A DNA stretch of 64,000 nucleotides from Lelliottia nimipressuralis (GTDB lineage Bacteria; Pseudomonadota; Gammaproteobacteria; Enterobacterales; Enterobacteriaceae), in contig NZ_SOMG01000023.1 of the NCBI RefSeq assembly GCF_004402045.1, forward strand, positions 429,603-493,602, written 5' to 3'. Each line of letters begins with the position of its first letter. Position 1 is the first letter of the stretch. A program made the position numbers and the translations under genes. Positions 55,704-64,000 of this stretch are shown here, piece after piece. The notes beneath the pieces are model-generated. The model was not told where the DNA came from. It worked only from the letters and a program-made list of their open reading frames with translations, and did no database searches.

Positions 55704-56122
55704 TCGTCTTGTCCCGAAACGTCAGCATTCCTGACAATGAGCTGGAGATCACCGCCATTCGGGCTCAGGGGGCAGGCGGACAGCACGTTAACAAGGCTTC
55801 CACGGCTATCCATTTGCGTTTTGACATTCGGGCCTCAAGCCTGCCAGAGTATTATAAAGAAAGCCTGCTCGCCGCCAGTCATCACCTTATCACCAGCGAT
55901 GGCGTGATTGTGATCAAAGCTCAGGAATACCGCAGCCAGGAGTTAAACCGGGAAGCGGCGATAGCCAGGCTGGTGGCGGTCATCAAAGAATTAACGGCAG
56001 TACAAAAAAGCCGCCGGGCAACGCGACCAACCCGCGCATCGAAAGAGCGTCGGCTGTCCTCGAAGGCCCAAAAATCCACAGTGAAAGCACTACGCGGTAA
56101 AGTTCGTCGCCCGACAGAGTGA
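55700..56122 (+). CDS. arfB: Peptidyl-tRNA hydrolase ArfB (ribosome rescue)
   Basis: Frees ribosomes stalled at the 3' end of non-stop mRNA by hydrolysing peptidyl-tRNA. The catalytic GGQ is at residues 26-28 ([12 protein letters not shown]). The basic C-terminal tail (about residues 105-140, rich in R and K) enters the empty mRNA channel. ATG at 55700 overlaps the yaeQ stop (ATGA) and gives 140 aa, as in E. coli. A start 15 bp upstream is in the yaeQ frame overlap and is less likely. Confidence 0.95.
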   Translation: MIVLSRNVSIPDNELEITAIRAQGAGGQHVNKASTAIHLRFDIRASSLPEYYKESLLAASHHLITSDGVIVIKAQEYRSQELNREAAIARLVAVIKELTAVQKSRRATRPTRASKERRLSSKAQKSTVKALRGKVRRPTE

Positions 56123-56156
56123 CGAAAGGGAACACAATTTTCATAAGGAATTCATT

Positions 56157-56855
56157 GTGAAAAAAGCATTATTATCAGCGCTGGCAGTGAGTACGCTGTT
56201 TGCGCTTTTCGGGTGTAACAACCGTTCTGAAACGCAGGTGATGCAGCCCGCGCAGAATGAAGAGTTAAAGCCAATGCAGCAGAGCTGGCGCGGCGTATTG
56301 CCTTGCGCGGACTGTGAAGGCATCGAAACGTCTCTGTTCCTGCAAAAAGACGGGACCTGGGTCATGAATCAGCGTTATCAGGGCGCTAAAGAACCTTCGT
56401 CATTTGCGGCTTACGGGACATGGGCGCGTACGGCTGAGAAGCTGGTTCTGACGGATACCGCCGGCGAGAAAACCTATTTCCGTGCCAAAGGCGAGGGGAT
56501 GGAGATGCTTGACCGCGAAGGCAATCCGATTGAATCTCAGTTCAACTACACGCTGGCCCCGGTGAAAGCGGCCCTGCCTGCCACCCCGATGGCAATGCGG
56601 GGAATGTACTTCTATATGGCTGATGCGGCGATCTTTACCGACTGCGCAACCGGCAGGAAAGTCAGCGTAGCAAACAATGCGCAGCTTGAGCGTGATTACG
56701 CGGTTGCGCGCGGCAATGACAGCAAGCCGGTACTGCTAACGGTTGACGGTCACTTTACGCTGGAGCCAAACCCGGATAGCGGTGAGATGGTGAAAACGCT
56801 GGTGGCAGATAAAGACGCGAAATTTGTTGCGGGCAAAGACTGTAACAGTAAATAA
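56157..56855 (+). CDS. nlpE: Outer-membrane lipoprotein NlpE (GTG start)
   Basis: Copper-homeostasis and adhesion lipoprotein that activates the Cpx envelope stress response; an outer-membrane sensor for surface contact and lipoprotein trafficking defects. The lipobox is LFGC with acylated C20; the following NN does not give a D2 avoidance signal, consistent with transport to the outer membrane. The CADC pair near residues 45-48 and two C-terminal cysteines (TDCATG, GKDCN) are present. GTG start with AAGGAA; 232 aa against 236 in E. coli. The E. coli neighbour yaeF is missing downstream. Confidence 0.94.
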   Translation: MKKALLSALAVSTLFALFGCNNRSETQVMQPAQNEELKPMQQSWRGVLPCADCEGIETSLFLQKDGTWVMNQRYQGAKEPSSFAAYGTWARTAEKLVLTDTAGEKTYFRAKGEGMEMLDREGNPIESQFNYTLAPVKAALPATPMAMRGMYFYMADAAIFTDCATGRKVSVANNAQLERDYAVARGNDSKPVLLTVDGHFTLEPNPDSGEMVKTLVADKDAKFVAGKDCNSK

Positions 56856-56872
56856 GCTGACGATTATCCATT

Positions 56873-56900
56873 AAAAAACCCCGCCTGAGCGGGGTTTTTT
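56873..56900. terminator. Bidirectional terminator between nlpE and proS
   Basis: AACCCCGC and GCGGGGTT around a four-base loop, with A-run and T-run on either side. It ends three bases before the proS stop codon. Confidence 0.87.
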
Positions 56901-56902
56901 GT

Positions 56903-58621
56903 TTAGCCTTTGATGGCTTTCAGCAGGTAATCAAGAATGTCGCCGGTCTTGATCATCTGTTTTTCACCGCTGCGACGGTATTTGTATTCAATCTCATCGC
57001 TGTCGAGGTTGCGGTCGCCGATAACGACGGTATGCGGGATACCGATCAGTTCCATATCGGCAAACATCACGCCCGGACGCTCTTTACGGTCGTCCATCAG
57101 CACTTCGATACCCTGCGCGCGCAACTCGGCATACAGTTTCTCGGCCAGCTCCTGCACGCGGTAAGACTTGTGCATGTTCATTGGCAGGATCGCAACCTGG
57201 AACGGCGCGATATTGTCCGGCCAGACGATGCCACGCTCGTCGTAGTTCTGCTCAATTGCTGCAGCTACCACGCGCGTCACCCCGATACCGTAGCAACCCA
57301 TGGTCAGGATTTGGTTACGGCCATCTTCACCCTGAACAGCAGCGTTCAGCGCACGAGAGTATTTATCTCCCAGCTGGAAGATGTGACCGACTTCGATACC
57401 GCGCTTAATCATCAGGGTACCCTGGCCGTCCGGGCTTGGATCGCCTGCGACCACGTTACGGATATCTGCCACTTCAGGCGTCGCTACGTCGCGATCCCAG
57501 TTAATGCCGAAGTAATGTTTACCGTCGATGTTCGCACCGGCGGAGAAGTCGCTCATCGCGGCTACCGTGCGGTCAATGACAACAGGAACCGGCATATTCA
57601 CCGGACCCAGCGAGCCTGGACCTGCATTTACCACGGCACGGATTTCCGCTTCCGTTGCGAACGTCAGCGGGCTGGCGACCTGCGGCAGCTTCTCAGCTTT
57701 GACTTCGTTAAGCTCGTGATCGCCACGTACCAGCAGGGCAACCAGCGGGTAAGTGCTCCCTTCGGTGGATTTCACCAGCAGCGTTTTAACGGTTTTTTCG
57801 ACAGGCAGGTTGAACTGCTCAACCAGCTCGGCAATGGTTTTCGCGTTTGGCGTATCAACCAGCTTCATCTCTTCCGTTGCCGCGCCGCGCGGTGCTTTTG
57901 GTGCCAGCGCTTCTGCAAATTCGATATTCGCCGCGTAATCAGAGGAGTCAGAGAAGATCACATCGTCTTCGCCGCTCTGTGCCAGCACCTGGAATTCATG
58001 GGATGCGCTACCGCCGATGGAGCCGGTATCAGCCTGCACAGCGCGGAAATCCAGACCCATACGGGAGAAGATTTTGCTGTATGCCTCGTACATTTTGTCG
58101 TAGGTCTCTTGCAGGGATTCCTGAGAGGTATGGAAAGAGTAAGCATCTTTCATCAGGAATTCGCGAGAGCGCATGACGCCGAAACGCGGGCGGACTTCGT
58201 CACGGAACTTGGTCTGGATCTGGAAGAAGTTCAGCGGCAGCTGTTTGTATGAGCTCAGCTCATTACGAATCAGGTCGGTAATGACTTCTTCATGCGTTGG
58301 GCCGAGAACGAACGGACGCTCGCCGCGATCGACGAAGCGCAGCAGTTCCGGACCATACTGCTCCCAGCGGCCACTCTCCTGCCACAGGTCAGCGGGCTGA
58401 ACCACAGGCATGGACACCTCGATAGCACCGGCGTTGTTCATCTCTTCACGCACGATGTTTTCGACTTTTTTCAGGACGCGCACGCCGGTCGGCAGCCAGG
58501 TATATAACCCGGAGGCCAGCTTGCGGATCATCCCGGCGCGCAGCATCAGCTGATGGCTGATCACTTCGGCGTCGGCAGGCGTCTCCTTCAGAGTGGAGAG
58601 CAAATATTGGCTAGTACGCAT
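56903..58621 (-). CDS. proS: Prolyl-tRNA synthetase
   Basis: Charges tRNA(Pro). It is the bacterial-type enzyme with an inserted editing domain (about residues 224-407) that removes mischarged alanine; class II motifs are seen in [11 protein letters not shown] and the [21 protein letters not shown] stretch (near residues 110 and 140-160). The C-terminal anticodon-binding domain follows. The ATG at 58621 (MRTSQYLLS) gives 572 aa, as in E. coli; an upstream in-frame start would add 18 residues not seen in the family. Confidence 0.97.
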   Translation of the reverse strand: MRTSQYLLSTLKETPADAEVISHQLMLRAGMIRKLASGLYTWLPTGVRVLKKVENIVREEMNNAGAIEVSMPVVQPADLWQESGRWEQYGPELLRFVDRGERPFVLGPTHEEVITDLIRNELSSYKQLPLNFFQIQTKFRDEVRPRFGVMRSREFLMKDAYSFHTSQESLQETYDKMYEAYSKIFSRMGLDFRAVQADTGSIGGSASHEFQVLAQSGEDDVIFSDSSDYAANIEFAEALAPKAPRGAATEEMKLVDTPNAKTIAELVEQFNLPVEKTVKTLLVKSTEGSTYPLVALLVRGDHELNEVKAEKLPQVASPLTFATEAEIRAVVNAGPGSLGPVNMPVPVVIDRTVAAMSDFSAGANIDGKHYFGINWDRDVATPEVADIRNVVAGDPSPDGQGTLMIKRGIEVGHIFQLGDKYSRALNAAVQGEDGRNQILTMGCYGIGVTRVVAAAIEQNYDERGIVWPDNIAPFQVAILPMNMHKSYRVQELAEKLYAELRAQGIEVLMDDRKERPGVMFADMELIGIPHTVVIGDRNLDSDEIEYKYRRSGEKQMIKTGDILDYLLKAIKG

Positions 58622-58733
58622 GTTGTTACGGTTCCATTTCGACGATTGGAACAGGCTGAAACACCAGCCTGACACAAAAAAAGTGGTTTAGTTTACCAGT
58701 GTGGCAAAGATGCCAAAAGAGAGGAGAACAAAA

Positions 58734-59441
58734 TTACCTGGGTTCAAGGGCAAACACTTCAAAACCTGCCCCAGTGACGCGCCAGCGAACGTTAAAATCG
58801 AGCAGCCAGACGGCGTACGTTTTTCCTGCTTCCTCTTCTTTACGATAGGCCGGACGGGGGTCCTGGGCCAGAACTTCGGTGATGAAATTCCGCAATCGAG
58901 GATAGCGTTTCTCCAGTTGACTGAGCTGCGAGGCTATTTCAGGCGTAAAATAGACAGGCATGTCTGCCTGCGGTGCGTCCTGAGCGTAACTGGCGCGCGC
59001 GTCCGGGAGTGCTTCGGCGAAGGGCAAATAGGGTTTGATGTCGATAACCGGCGTACCATCTACCAGGTCCAGGCTACCTAATTCCAGTATCACCCGATCT
59101 TTCTGGCAACGTATGCCTTTCAGTTCAACCAGCGACATACCAATGGGGTTTGGGCGGAAGGTCGAACGAGTCGCAAATACGCCCATTCTTGCATTTCCGC
59201 CAAGACGAGGAGGACGCACGGTAGGACGCCAGCCGCCTTCCATCGTCTGGTGAAACACGAATACTACCCATAAATGGCTGAAAGCCTCGAGCCCGCGCAC
59301 CGCATCGGTCTGATTGTAAGGCGCTATCAGGTGAAGCTCACCGCCGCCGCTGGTGACAAGACCGGGCTGGCGAGGTACGGCAAACTTCTCTTTATAAGGA
59401 GAGTGGATAACGCCTATCTGCTCGAACTGAAATGCACTCAT
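58734..59441 (-). CDS. trmO: tRNA (N6-threonylcarbamoyladenosine-37-N6)-methyltransferase TrmO
   Basis: SAM-dependent enzyme that methylates t6A37 in tRNA(Thr) anticodon loops, fine-tuning decoding of ACY codons. It belongs to the TsaA-like beta-barrel family: GLEAFSHLWVVFVFHQT near 62-78, RPPRLGGNARMGVFATRSTFRPNPIG near 88-113 and a conserved LDLVDGTPVIDIKPYLPF near 134-151. The ATG at 59441 gives 235 aa, as in E. coli, and overlaps the rcsF stop by four bases, so the two are co-translated. Confidence 0.95.
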   Translation of the reverse strand: MSAFQFEQIGVIHSPYKEKFAVPRQPGLVTSGGGELHLIAPYNQTDAVRGLEAFSHLWVVFVFHQTMEGGWRPTVRPPRLGGNARMGVFATRSTFRPNPIGMSLVELKGIRCQKDRVILELGSLDLVDGTPVIDIKPYLPFAEALPDARASYAQDAPQADMPVYFTPEIASQLSQLEKRYPRLRNFITEVLAQDPRPAYRKEEEAGKTYAVWLLDFNVRWRVTGAGFEVFALEPR

Positions 59442-59842
59442 TTTGCCGTAATGTTCAGCGCCGAACCGATGCAAACCGCCTGACGGTAGCAGCCCGGTGT
59501 GCCGCTGGTGACTTCGCAGCTGTGCAGCAGTACCGCATTGGCTTTCATTTTTGCAGCATTAATCTGCATACGTTTACGCGCTGTCGGGATATTCGGTGGT
59601 GAGTCCTGATTGGTCGCCTGACAGGAATCGCCGCTCACTTCACCCAGTTCACGGAACGGTTTACCGACGAGTTCGTCTGCTTTAGTGATAATGCGAACCG
59701 GCGCAGGGCGAACCACTTTCGGTTTCGCAGGCTCTGTTTTTGGCGGGGTTGCCGTGCTTTGAACAGGTTCAACGGGAGATCTGCTTAGCATAGAACAGCC
59801 GCTCAGCATGAGTGCTAAAAGACAGATCGGTAAAGCACGCAT
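59438..59842 (-). CDS. rcsF: Rcs stress sensor lipoprotein RcsF
   Basis: Outer-membrane lipoprotein that threads through BamA-bound porins and signals lipopolysaccharide or peptidoglycan damage to IgaA and the Rcs phosphorelay. The lipobox LSGC puts the acylated residue at C16; a proline-rich linker runs to about residue 48; the globular part has C74, C109, C118 and C124, which form the two non-consecutive disulfides of E. coli. Length 134 aa, as in E. coli. It is co-transcribed with trmO. Confidence 0.96.
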   Translation of the reverse strand: MRALPICLLALMLSGCSMLSRSPVEPVQSTATPPKTEPAKPKVVRPAPVRIITKADELVGKPFRELGEVSGDSCQATNQDSPPNIPTARKRMQINAAKMKANAVLLHSCEVTSGTPGCYRQAVCIGSALNITAK

Positions 59843-59905
59843 AATATTTCCTCAATGGATAATCAAAACGTCAGATATTGAATCAGTTGACTGCACAAAT
59901 GACAA

Positions 59906-59923
59906 GACGGGCATAAGCCCGTC
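59906..59923 (-). terminator. Terminator of metNIQ
   Basis: GACGGGC-TTAT-GCCCGTC stem 25 bp beyond the metQ stop, followed by a weak TTGTCATTT on the minus strand. Confidence 0.55.
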
Positions 59924-59948
59924 CTGATGATATTACACTGAGGTGAGA

Positions 59949-60764
59949 TTACCAGCCTTTAACAGCGCCGCCGTTAAACACTTTGTTGGCTTCCTGGTAA
60001 ACTTCATCAGACTGATAGGCCTGCACGAACTTCTTCACGTTTTCCGCGTCTTTGTTGTCTTCGCGAGTCACAATCAGGTTAACGTACGGGGAGTCTTTAT
60101 CTTCAACGAAGATACCGTCTTTGGCTGGCGTCAGGCCAATCTGGCTGGCGTAAGTGGTGTTAATCACGGCCAGGGCAATCTGGGCATCGTCCAGGGAACG
60201 TGGCAGCTGTGGTGCTTCCAGTTCAACAATTTTCAGATTTTTCGGGTTTTCAGTGACATCCAGAACGGTTGGCAGCAGACCAACACCGTCTTTCAGTTTG
60301 ATCAGGCCCACTTTCTGCAGCAGCAGCAGGGAACGACCGAGGTTGGTTGGGTCGTTAGGCACGGCAACCTGAGAGCCCGGCTGAAGCTCGTCCAGCGATT
60401 TAATTTTCTTAGAGTAACCGGCAATCGGATAAACGAAGGTGTTACCTACACCAACCAGCTTATAGCCGCGATCTTTGATCTGCTGATCAAGGTAAGGCTT
60501 ATGCTGGAAAGCGTTAGCGTCGATATCGCCTTTGCTCAGCGCTTCGTTTGGCAGAACGTAATCGTTGAAGGTCACCAGTTCAACGTCCAGGCCGTACTTC
60601 TCTTTTGCCACTTTCTGAGCGACTTCAGCAACCTGTTGTTCTGCACCCACGATAACGCCCACTTTAATGTGGTTTGGATCTTTTTCGTCCTGACCGCAAC
60701 CCACCAGTGCCAGAGAGCCGATCAACGCGCCTACCGCTGCAATGGTCTTTAATTTAAACGCCAT
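59949..60764 (-). CDS. metQ: Methionine-binding lipoprotein MetQ
   Basis: Substrate-binding protein of the high-affinity methionine importer. It is a lipoprotein: lipobox LVGC with C23, followed by GQDEKDPNHIKVG. Two-domain periplasmic binding fold with the conserved FQHKPYLDQQI (near 86-96), PNDPTNLGRSLLLLQ (near 133-147) and the C-terminal NGGAVKGW. Length 271 aa, as in E. coli. It is the last gene of metN-metI-metQ, 40 bp after metI. Confidence 0.96.
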   Translation of the reverse strand: MAFKLKTIAAVGALIGSLALVGCGQDEKDPNHIKVGVIVGAEQQVAEVAQKVAKEKYGLDVELVTFNDYVLPNEALSKGDIDANAFQHKPYLDQQIKDRGYKLVGVGNTFVYPIAGYSKKIKSLDELQPGSQVAVPNDPTNLGRSLLLLQKVGLIKLKDGVGLLPTVLDVTENPKNLKIVELEAPQLPRSLDDAQIALAVINTTYASQIGLTPAKDGIFVEDKDSPYVNLIVTREDNKDAENVKKFVQAYQSDEVYQEANKVFNGGAVKGW

Positions 60765-60804
60765 GTTTTATCCTTAACTCGTAGAGTTTGTGTTGTGTGT
60801 AACG

Positions 60805-61458
60805 TTATTTGTGAGTAACAGTCCGGACGATGCGATCGCCAGAGAACTGGATTAAGTAAACCAGAACAACCAGCAATACCAGAACGGTATTCATCACGGT
60901 AGCGTTATATCCAATATAGCCGTACTGATAACCAATCTGACCTAAACCACCGGCACCGACGGCACCCCCCATCGCGGAATACCCTACCAGGGTGATAAGC
61001 GTAATGGTTGCCGCGTTCACCAGCCCCGGCAGTGCTTCAGGGAGCAGGACTTTGCGTACGATCTGCATCGGTGTGGCTCCCATCGCGCGTGAGGCTTCAA
61101 TCAGGCCAGTCGGGATTTCCAGCAGGGCGTTTTCCACCATACGGGCGATAAACGGTGCGGCGCCTACGGTCAGCGGAACGATTGCCGCCTGCAGACCGAT
61201 AGATGTACCGACGATCACGCGGGTAAACGGAATCATCCACACCAGCAGGATAATGAACGGGATAGAACGGAAGATGTTCACCAGCGCAGAGAGCGTCCGA
61301 TACAGTTTCGCATTCTCAATGATTTGACCCGGACGCGTCACGTACAGCAAGACGCCGACCGGCAGGCCAATCACAAAACCAAAGAAGCCAGAGACAAAGG
61401 TCATTGCCAGCGTTTCCCAAACGCCGCGAACCAGCAGCCACATCATCGGCTCAGACAT
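60805..61458 (-). CDS. metI: Methionine ABC transporter permease MetI
   Basis: Inner-membrane permease of the methionine uptake 1 (MUT) family. The 217 aa have five hydrophobic segments and the ATPase-contacting EAA loop seen in [25 protein letters not shown] near residues 120-144. It overlaps the end of metN by eight bases. Confidence 0.96.
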   Translation of the reverse strand: MSEPMMWLLVRGVWETLAMTFVSGFFGFVIGLPVGVLLYVTRPGQIIENAKLYRTLSALVNIFRSIPFIILLVWMIPFTRVIVGTSIGLQAAIVPLTVGAAPFIARMVENALLEIPTGLIEASRAMGATPMQIVRKVLLPEALPGLVNAATITLITLVGYSAMGGAVGAGGLGQIGYQYGYIGYNATVMNTVLVLLVVLVYLIQFSGDRIVRTVTHK

Positions 61459-62482
61459 AACCCAGTACCTCTACTTTTACGTGGTGTTCTTGCAGCCAGG
61501 CAATGGCAGCCTGGGTTTCTTCTTGTGTTCCGTGCATTTCTGTCAGCATGATGCCGAACTTCACGCCACCGGCGTAATCCATCTGCGCGCTGATGATGTT
61601 GTTATTCACGTTAAAGCGACGCGCGGTCTCGGAAAGCAGGGGAGCATCAACGGACTGACCGGTGAACTCCATGCGCAACATCGGGACGCTGTCTGCAGTC
61701 GGTTCTGTTTTCAGTCGTTCCAGATAGTCTTCCGGAATATCCAGATGCAGCGTGGACTGGATGAACTGCTGCGCCAGCGGGGTTTTCGGATGCGAGAACA
61801 CTTCACTTACTGTGTCCTGCTCAATCAGTTCGCCGTTGCTGATCACCGCGACGCAATCACAGATACGTTTTACGACATCCATTTCGTGGGTAATCAGAAG
61901 AATCGTCAGGCCCAGACGACGATTAATGTCCTTCAGCAGTTCCAGAATAGAACGCGTGGTGGCCGGGTCTAATGCGCTGGTGGCTTCATCGCACAGCAGT
62001 ACTTTTGGATTGCTGGCCAGCGCGCGGGCAATGGCCACACGCTGTTTTTGCCCGCCGGACAGATTTGCCGGGTAGCTATCATGTTTGTCGCCCAGACCCA
62101 CAAGGTCGAGCAGTTCGGTGACGCGACGCTTCACTTCTTCTTTCGGCGTGTTATCCAGCTCAAGCGGCAGTGAGACGTTGCCGAAAACGGTGCGGGATGC
62201 CAGCAGGTTAAAGTGCTGGAAAATCATGCCAATCTGACGACGCGCTTTGGTGAGTTCTTTCTCTGAAAGGGCGGTAAGTTCTTGCCCACCCACTTCTACG
62301 CTGCCCTGGGTTGGGCGCTCAAGAAGGTTAACACAACGGATCAGCGTACTTTTACCTGCACCCGATGCGCCAATGACGCCATAAATTTGACCAGCAGGAA
62401 CATGCAGGCTGACGTTGTTCAGCGCCTGAATGGTTCGGTTCCCCTGCTGGAACACTTTGGTGATATTGGAAAGTTTAATCAT
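61451..62482 (-). CDS. metN: Methionine ABC transporter ATPase MetN
   Basis: Cytoplasmic ATPase of the methionine importer. Walker [10 protein letters not shown] is at residues 38-46, the signature LSGGQ near 140-144 and Walker [14 protein letters not shown] near 160-172. The C-terminal ACT-like domain (from about residue 265) binds methionine and trans-inhibits transport. Length 343 aa, as in E. coli. It heads the operon, with a MetJ box 93-100 bp before the start. Confidence 0.97.
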   Translation of the reverse strand: MIKLSNITKVFQQGNRTIQALNNVSLHVPAGQIYGVIGASGAGKSTLIRCVNLLERPTQGSVEVGGQELTALSEKELTKARRQIGMIFQHFNLLASRTVFGNVSLPLELDNTPKEEVKRRVTELLDLVGLGDKHDSYPANLSGGQKQRVAIARALASNPKVLLCDEATSALDPATTRSILELLKDINRRLGLTILLITHEMDVVKRICDCVAVISNGELIEQDTVSEVFSHPKTPLAQQFIQSTLHLDIPEDYLERLKTEPTADSVPMLRMEFTGQSVDAPLLSETARRFNVNNNIISAQMDYAGGVKFGIMLTEMHGTQEETQAAIAWLQEHHVKVEVLGYV

Positions 62483-62574
62483 TAGATTATTTTTATCGTA
62501 TGTAAGTTAGCCGTGGCATTTTCTTCTGCCAGATACGGGTGATGACCGTAAACAAAACGGATGTTAAGGCATCC

Positions 62575-62582
62575 AGACGTCT
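62575..62582 (-). promoter_or_regulatory. MetJ operator (met box) of metNIQ
   Basis: AGACGTCT is a perfect met box. MetJ needs at least two adjacent eight-base boxes; the neighbour at 62567-62574 matches at only five of eight. The gap from metN to gmhB (62483-62670) contains the promoters of both genes. Confidence 0.75.
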
Positions 62583-62670
62583 AAATCAATCCAACTCTGT
62601 ACGATGAGCACTTTATTGCGCTGCGATTCATGAGATACTAGCTGAACATGCCTTTTTCAGGAGCAAACCG

Positions 62671-63237
62671 GTGGCAAAATCAGTACCCGCAATTTTTCTC
62701 GATCGTGATGGCACTATTAATGTGGATCACGGTTATGTCCATGAGATTGATGAGTTCGAGTTTATCGAGGGCGTAATAGATGCCATGCGCCAGCTGAAAG
62801 AGATGGGCTATGCGCTGGTGGTTGTGACAAACCAGTCCGGTATTGCACGCGGTAAATTCACTGAAGCGCAGTTCGAGACGCTGACGGAATGGATGGACTG
62901 GTCGCTGGCCGATCGCGGTGTGGATCTCGATGGTATCTATTATTGTCCTCACCACCCACAGGGAACAGTAGAAGAGTATCGTCAGACGTGTGATTGCCGT
63001 AAGCCGCATCCGGGGATGTTCATCTCTGCGCAGGAGTTCCTGCACATTGATATGGCTGCTTCTTATATGGTGGGCGATAAACTGGAAGATATGCAGGCGG
63101 CAGCGGCTGCGGGCGTAGGAACCAAAATATTAGTGCGTACCGGTAAGCCAGTGACGCCAGAAGCAGAGAATGCAGCAGATTGGGTGATTAATAGTCTGGC
63201 AGAGCTGCCAAAAGAGATTAAAAAGCACCAAAAATAG
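62671..63237 (+). CDS. gmhB: D-glycero-beta-D-manno-heptose-1,7-bisphosphate 7-phosphatase (GTG start)
   Basis: Makes heptose-1-phosphate for ADP-heptose, needed for the inner core of lipopolysaccharide. HAD-superfamily enzyme: nucleophile D11 and general acid D13 in [20 protein letters not shown] near 51-60 and [10 protein letters not shown] near 135-144. The zinc site uses the cysteines and histidine of CPHHPQGT and CDC. The start is GTG with CAGGAG upstream. Length 188 aa, against 191 in E. coli. The rRNA operon begins 370 bp downstream in the same direction. Confidence 0.96.
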   Translation: MAKSVPAIFLDRDGTINVDHGYVHEIDEFEFIEGVIDAMRQLKEMGYALVVVTNQSGIARGKFTEAQFETLTEWMDWSLADRGVDLDGIYYCPHHPQGTVEEYRQTCDCRKPHPGMFISAQEFLHIDMAASYMVGDKLEDMQAAAAAGVGTKILVRTGKPVTPEAENAADWVINSLAELPKEIKKHQK

Positions 63238-63260
63238 CCTTTTTGGTGAAAAGGTGAGCG

Positions 63261-63314
63261 GTTGAAATAAAAATGCATTTTTCCGCTTGTCATTCCTCGT
63301 CGGCTGCCTATAAT
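63261..63314 (+). promoter_or_regulatory. rrn P1 promoter with UP element
   Basis: -35 TTGTCA (63287-63292) and -10 TATAAT (63309-63314) with a 16-bp spacer, followed by the GC-rich discriminator GCGCC. An A/T-rich UP element (about 63261-63282) lies immediately upstream. This is the ppGpp/DksA-controlled growth-rate promoter. Confidence 0.88.
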
Positions 63315-63395
63315 GCGCCTCCATCGACACGGCGGATGTGAATCACTTCACAAACAACCCGGTCGGTTGAAGAGAAAAAATCCTGAAATAACGGG

Positions 63396-63423
63396 TTGAC
63401 TCTGAAAGAGGAAAGCGTAATAT
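63396..63423 (+). promoter_or_regulatory. rrn P2 promoter
   Basis: -35 TTGACT and -10 TAATAT separated by 16 bp, 109 bp after the P1 -10. Typical weaker constitutive second promoter of an rRNA operon. Confidence 0.86.
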
Positions 63424-63433
63424 ACGCCACCTC

Positions 63434-63473
63434 GCAACGGTGAGCGAAAGCCGCGTTGCACTGCTCTTTAACA
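63434..63473 (+). promoter_or_regulatory. rrn antitermination site (boxB-like hairpin and boxA)
   Basis: GCAACG and CGTTGC form the boxB-like hairpin at 63434-63459, followed by boxA TGCTCTTTAACA at 63462-63473. This loads the Nus/SuhB complex, which prevents Rho termination in rRNA. The remaining leader (63474-63605) is the 5' part of the pre-16S processing stem and has no gene. Confidence 0.85.
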
Positions 63474-63605
63474 ATTTATCAGACAATCTGTGTGGGCACT
63501 CAAAGTGACATGGATTCTTAACGTCGCAAGACGAAAAATGAATACCAAGTCTCTGAGTGAACATACGTAATTCATTACGAAGTTTAATTCACGAGCATCA
63601 AACTT

Positions 63606-64000
<395 letters not shown>

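Noticed and set aside
63238..63605. Small protein gene in the rRNA leader
   Set aside because: The open frames there lie within the rrn promoters, boxA and pre-16S stem and have no coding character.

Overview
The window is ordinary chromosomal core sequence from a gammaproteobacterium of the family Enterobacteriaceae, most likely Enterobacter or a close relative such as Leclercia or Lelliottia. Gene order, protein lengths and translational overlaps follow Escherichia coli K-12 almost gene for gene from pcnB to the rrnH-type 16S gene. The REP-type repeats, the divergent FhuA loops and the 16S variable positions are not those of E. coli. The genus is an inference from memory; the family is secure.

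Layout. 1-4.3 kb (minus strand): pcnB, gluQ, dksA, sfsA, thpR. 4.3-9.5 kb: hrpB and mrcB. 9.6-15.6 kb: the fhuACDB hydroxamate siderophore operon. 15.7-22.8 kb: hemL, clcA, erpA, yadS, btuF, mtnN and dgt. 22.9-25.7 kb: degP and cdaR. 25.8-30.7 kb (minus): yaeH, dapD, glnD, map. 31.0-34.3 kb: rpsB-tsf, pyrH, frr. 34.4-52.7 kb: the envelope and replication cluster dxr, uppS, cdsA, rseP, bamA, skp, lpxD, fabZ, lpxA, lpxB, rnhB, dnaE, accA, then ldcC. 52.7-56.9 kb: yaeR, tilS, rof, yaeP, yaeQ, arfB, nlpE. 56.9-62.5 kb (minus): proS, trmO-rcsF and metNIQ. 62.7-64 kb: gmhB and the promoters, leader and first ~395 nt of a 16S rRNA gene, cut by the window edge.

The genes group by job: RNA metabolism and translation (pcnB, gluQ, dksA, rpsB, tsf, frr, map, tilS, arfB, proS, trmO, 16S); outer-membrane assembly and envelope stress (degP, rseP, bamA, skp, lpxD/A/B, fabZ, nlpE, rcsF, gmhB); isoprenoid and lipid precursors (dxr, uppS, cdsA, accA); and nutrient import (fhuACDB, btuF, metNIQ).

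I found no phage, plasmid, transposon, CRISPR, toxin-antitoxin or defence genes and no undescribed multi-gene system. The items most worth a second look are small: a conserved AUU start on pcnB, a FhuA receptor with a shortened and cysteine-free gating loop, a two-part REP element present twice in opposite orientations, a sigma-E-like promoter inside rseP, and an inverted repeat plus hexamer repeat just before erpA. Comparisons with E. coli proteins are from memory; no search was run.
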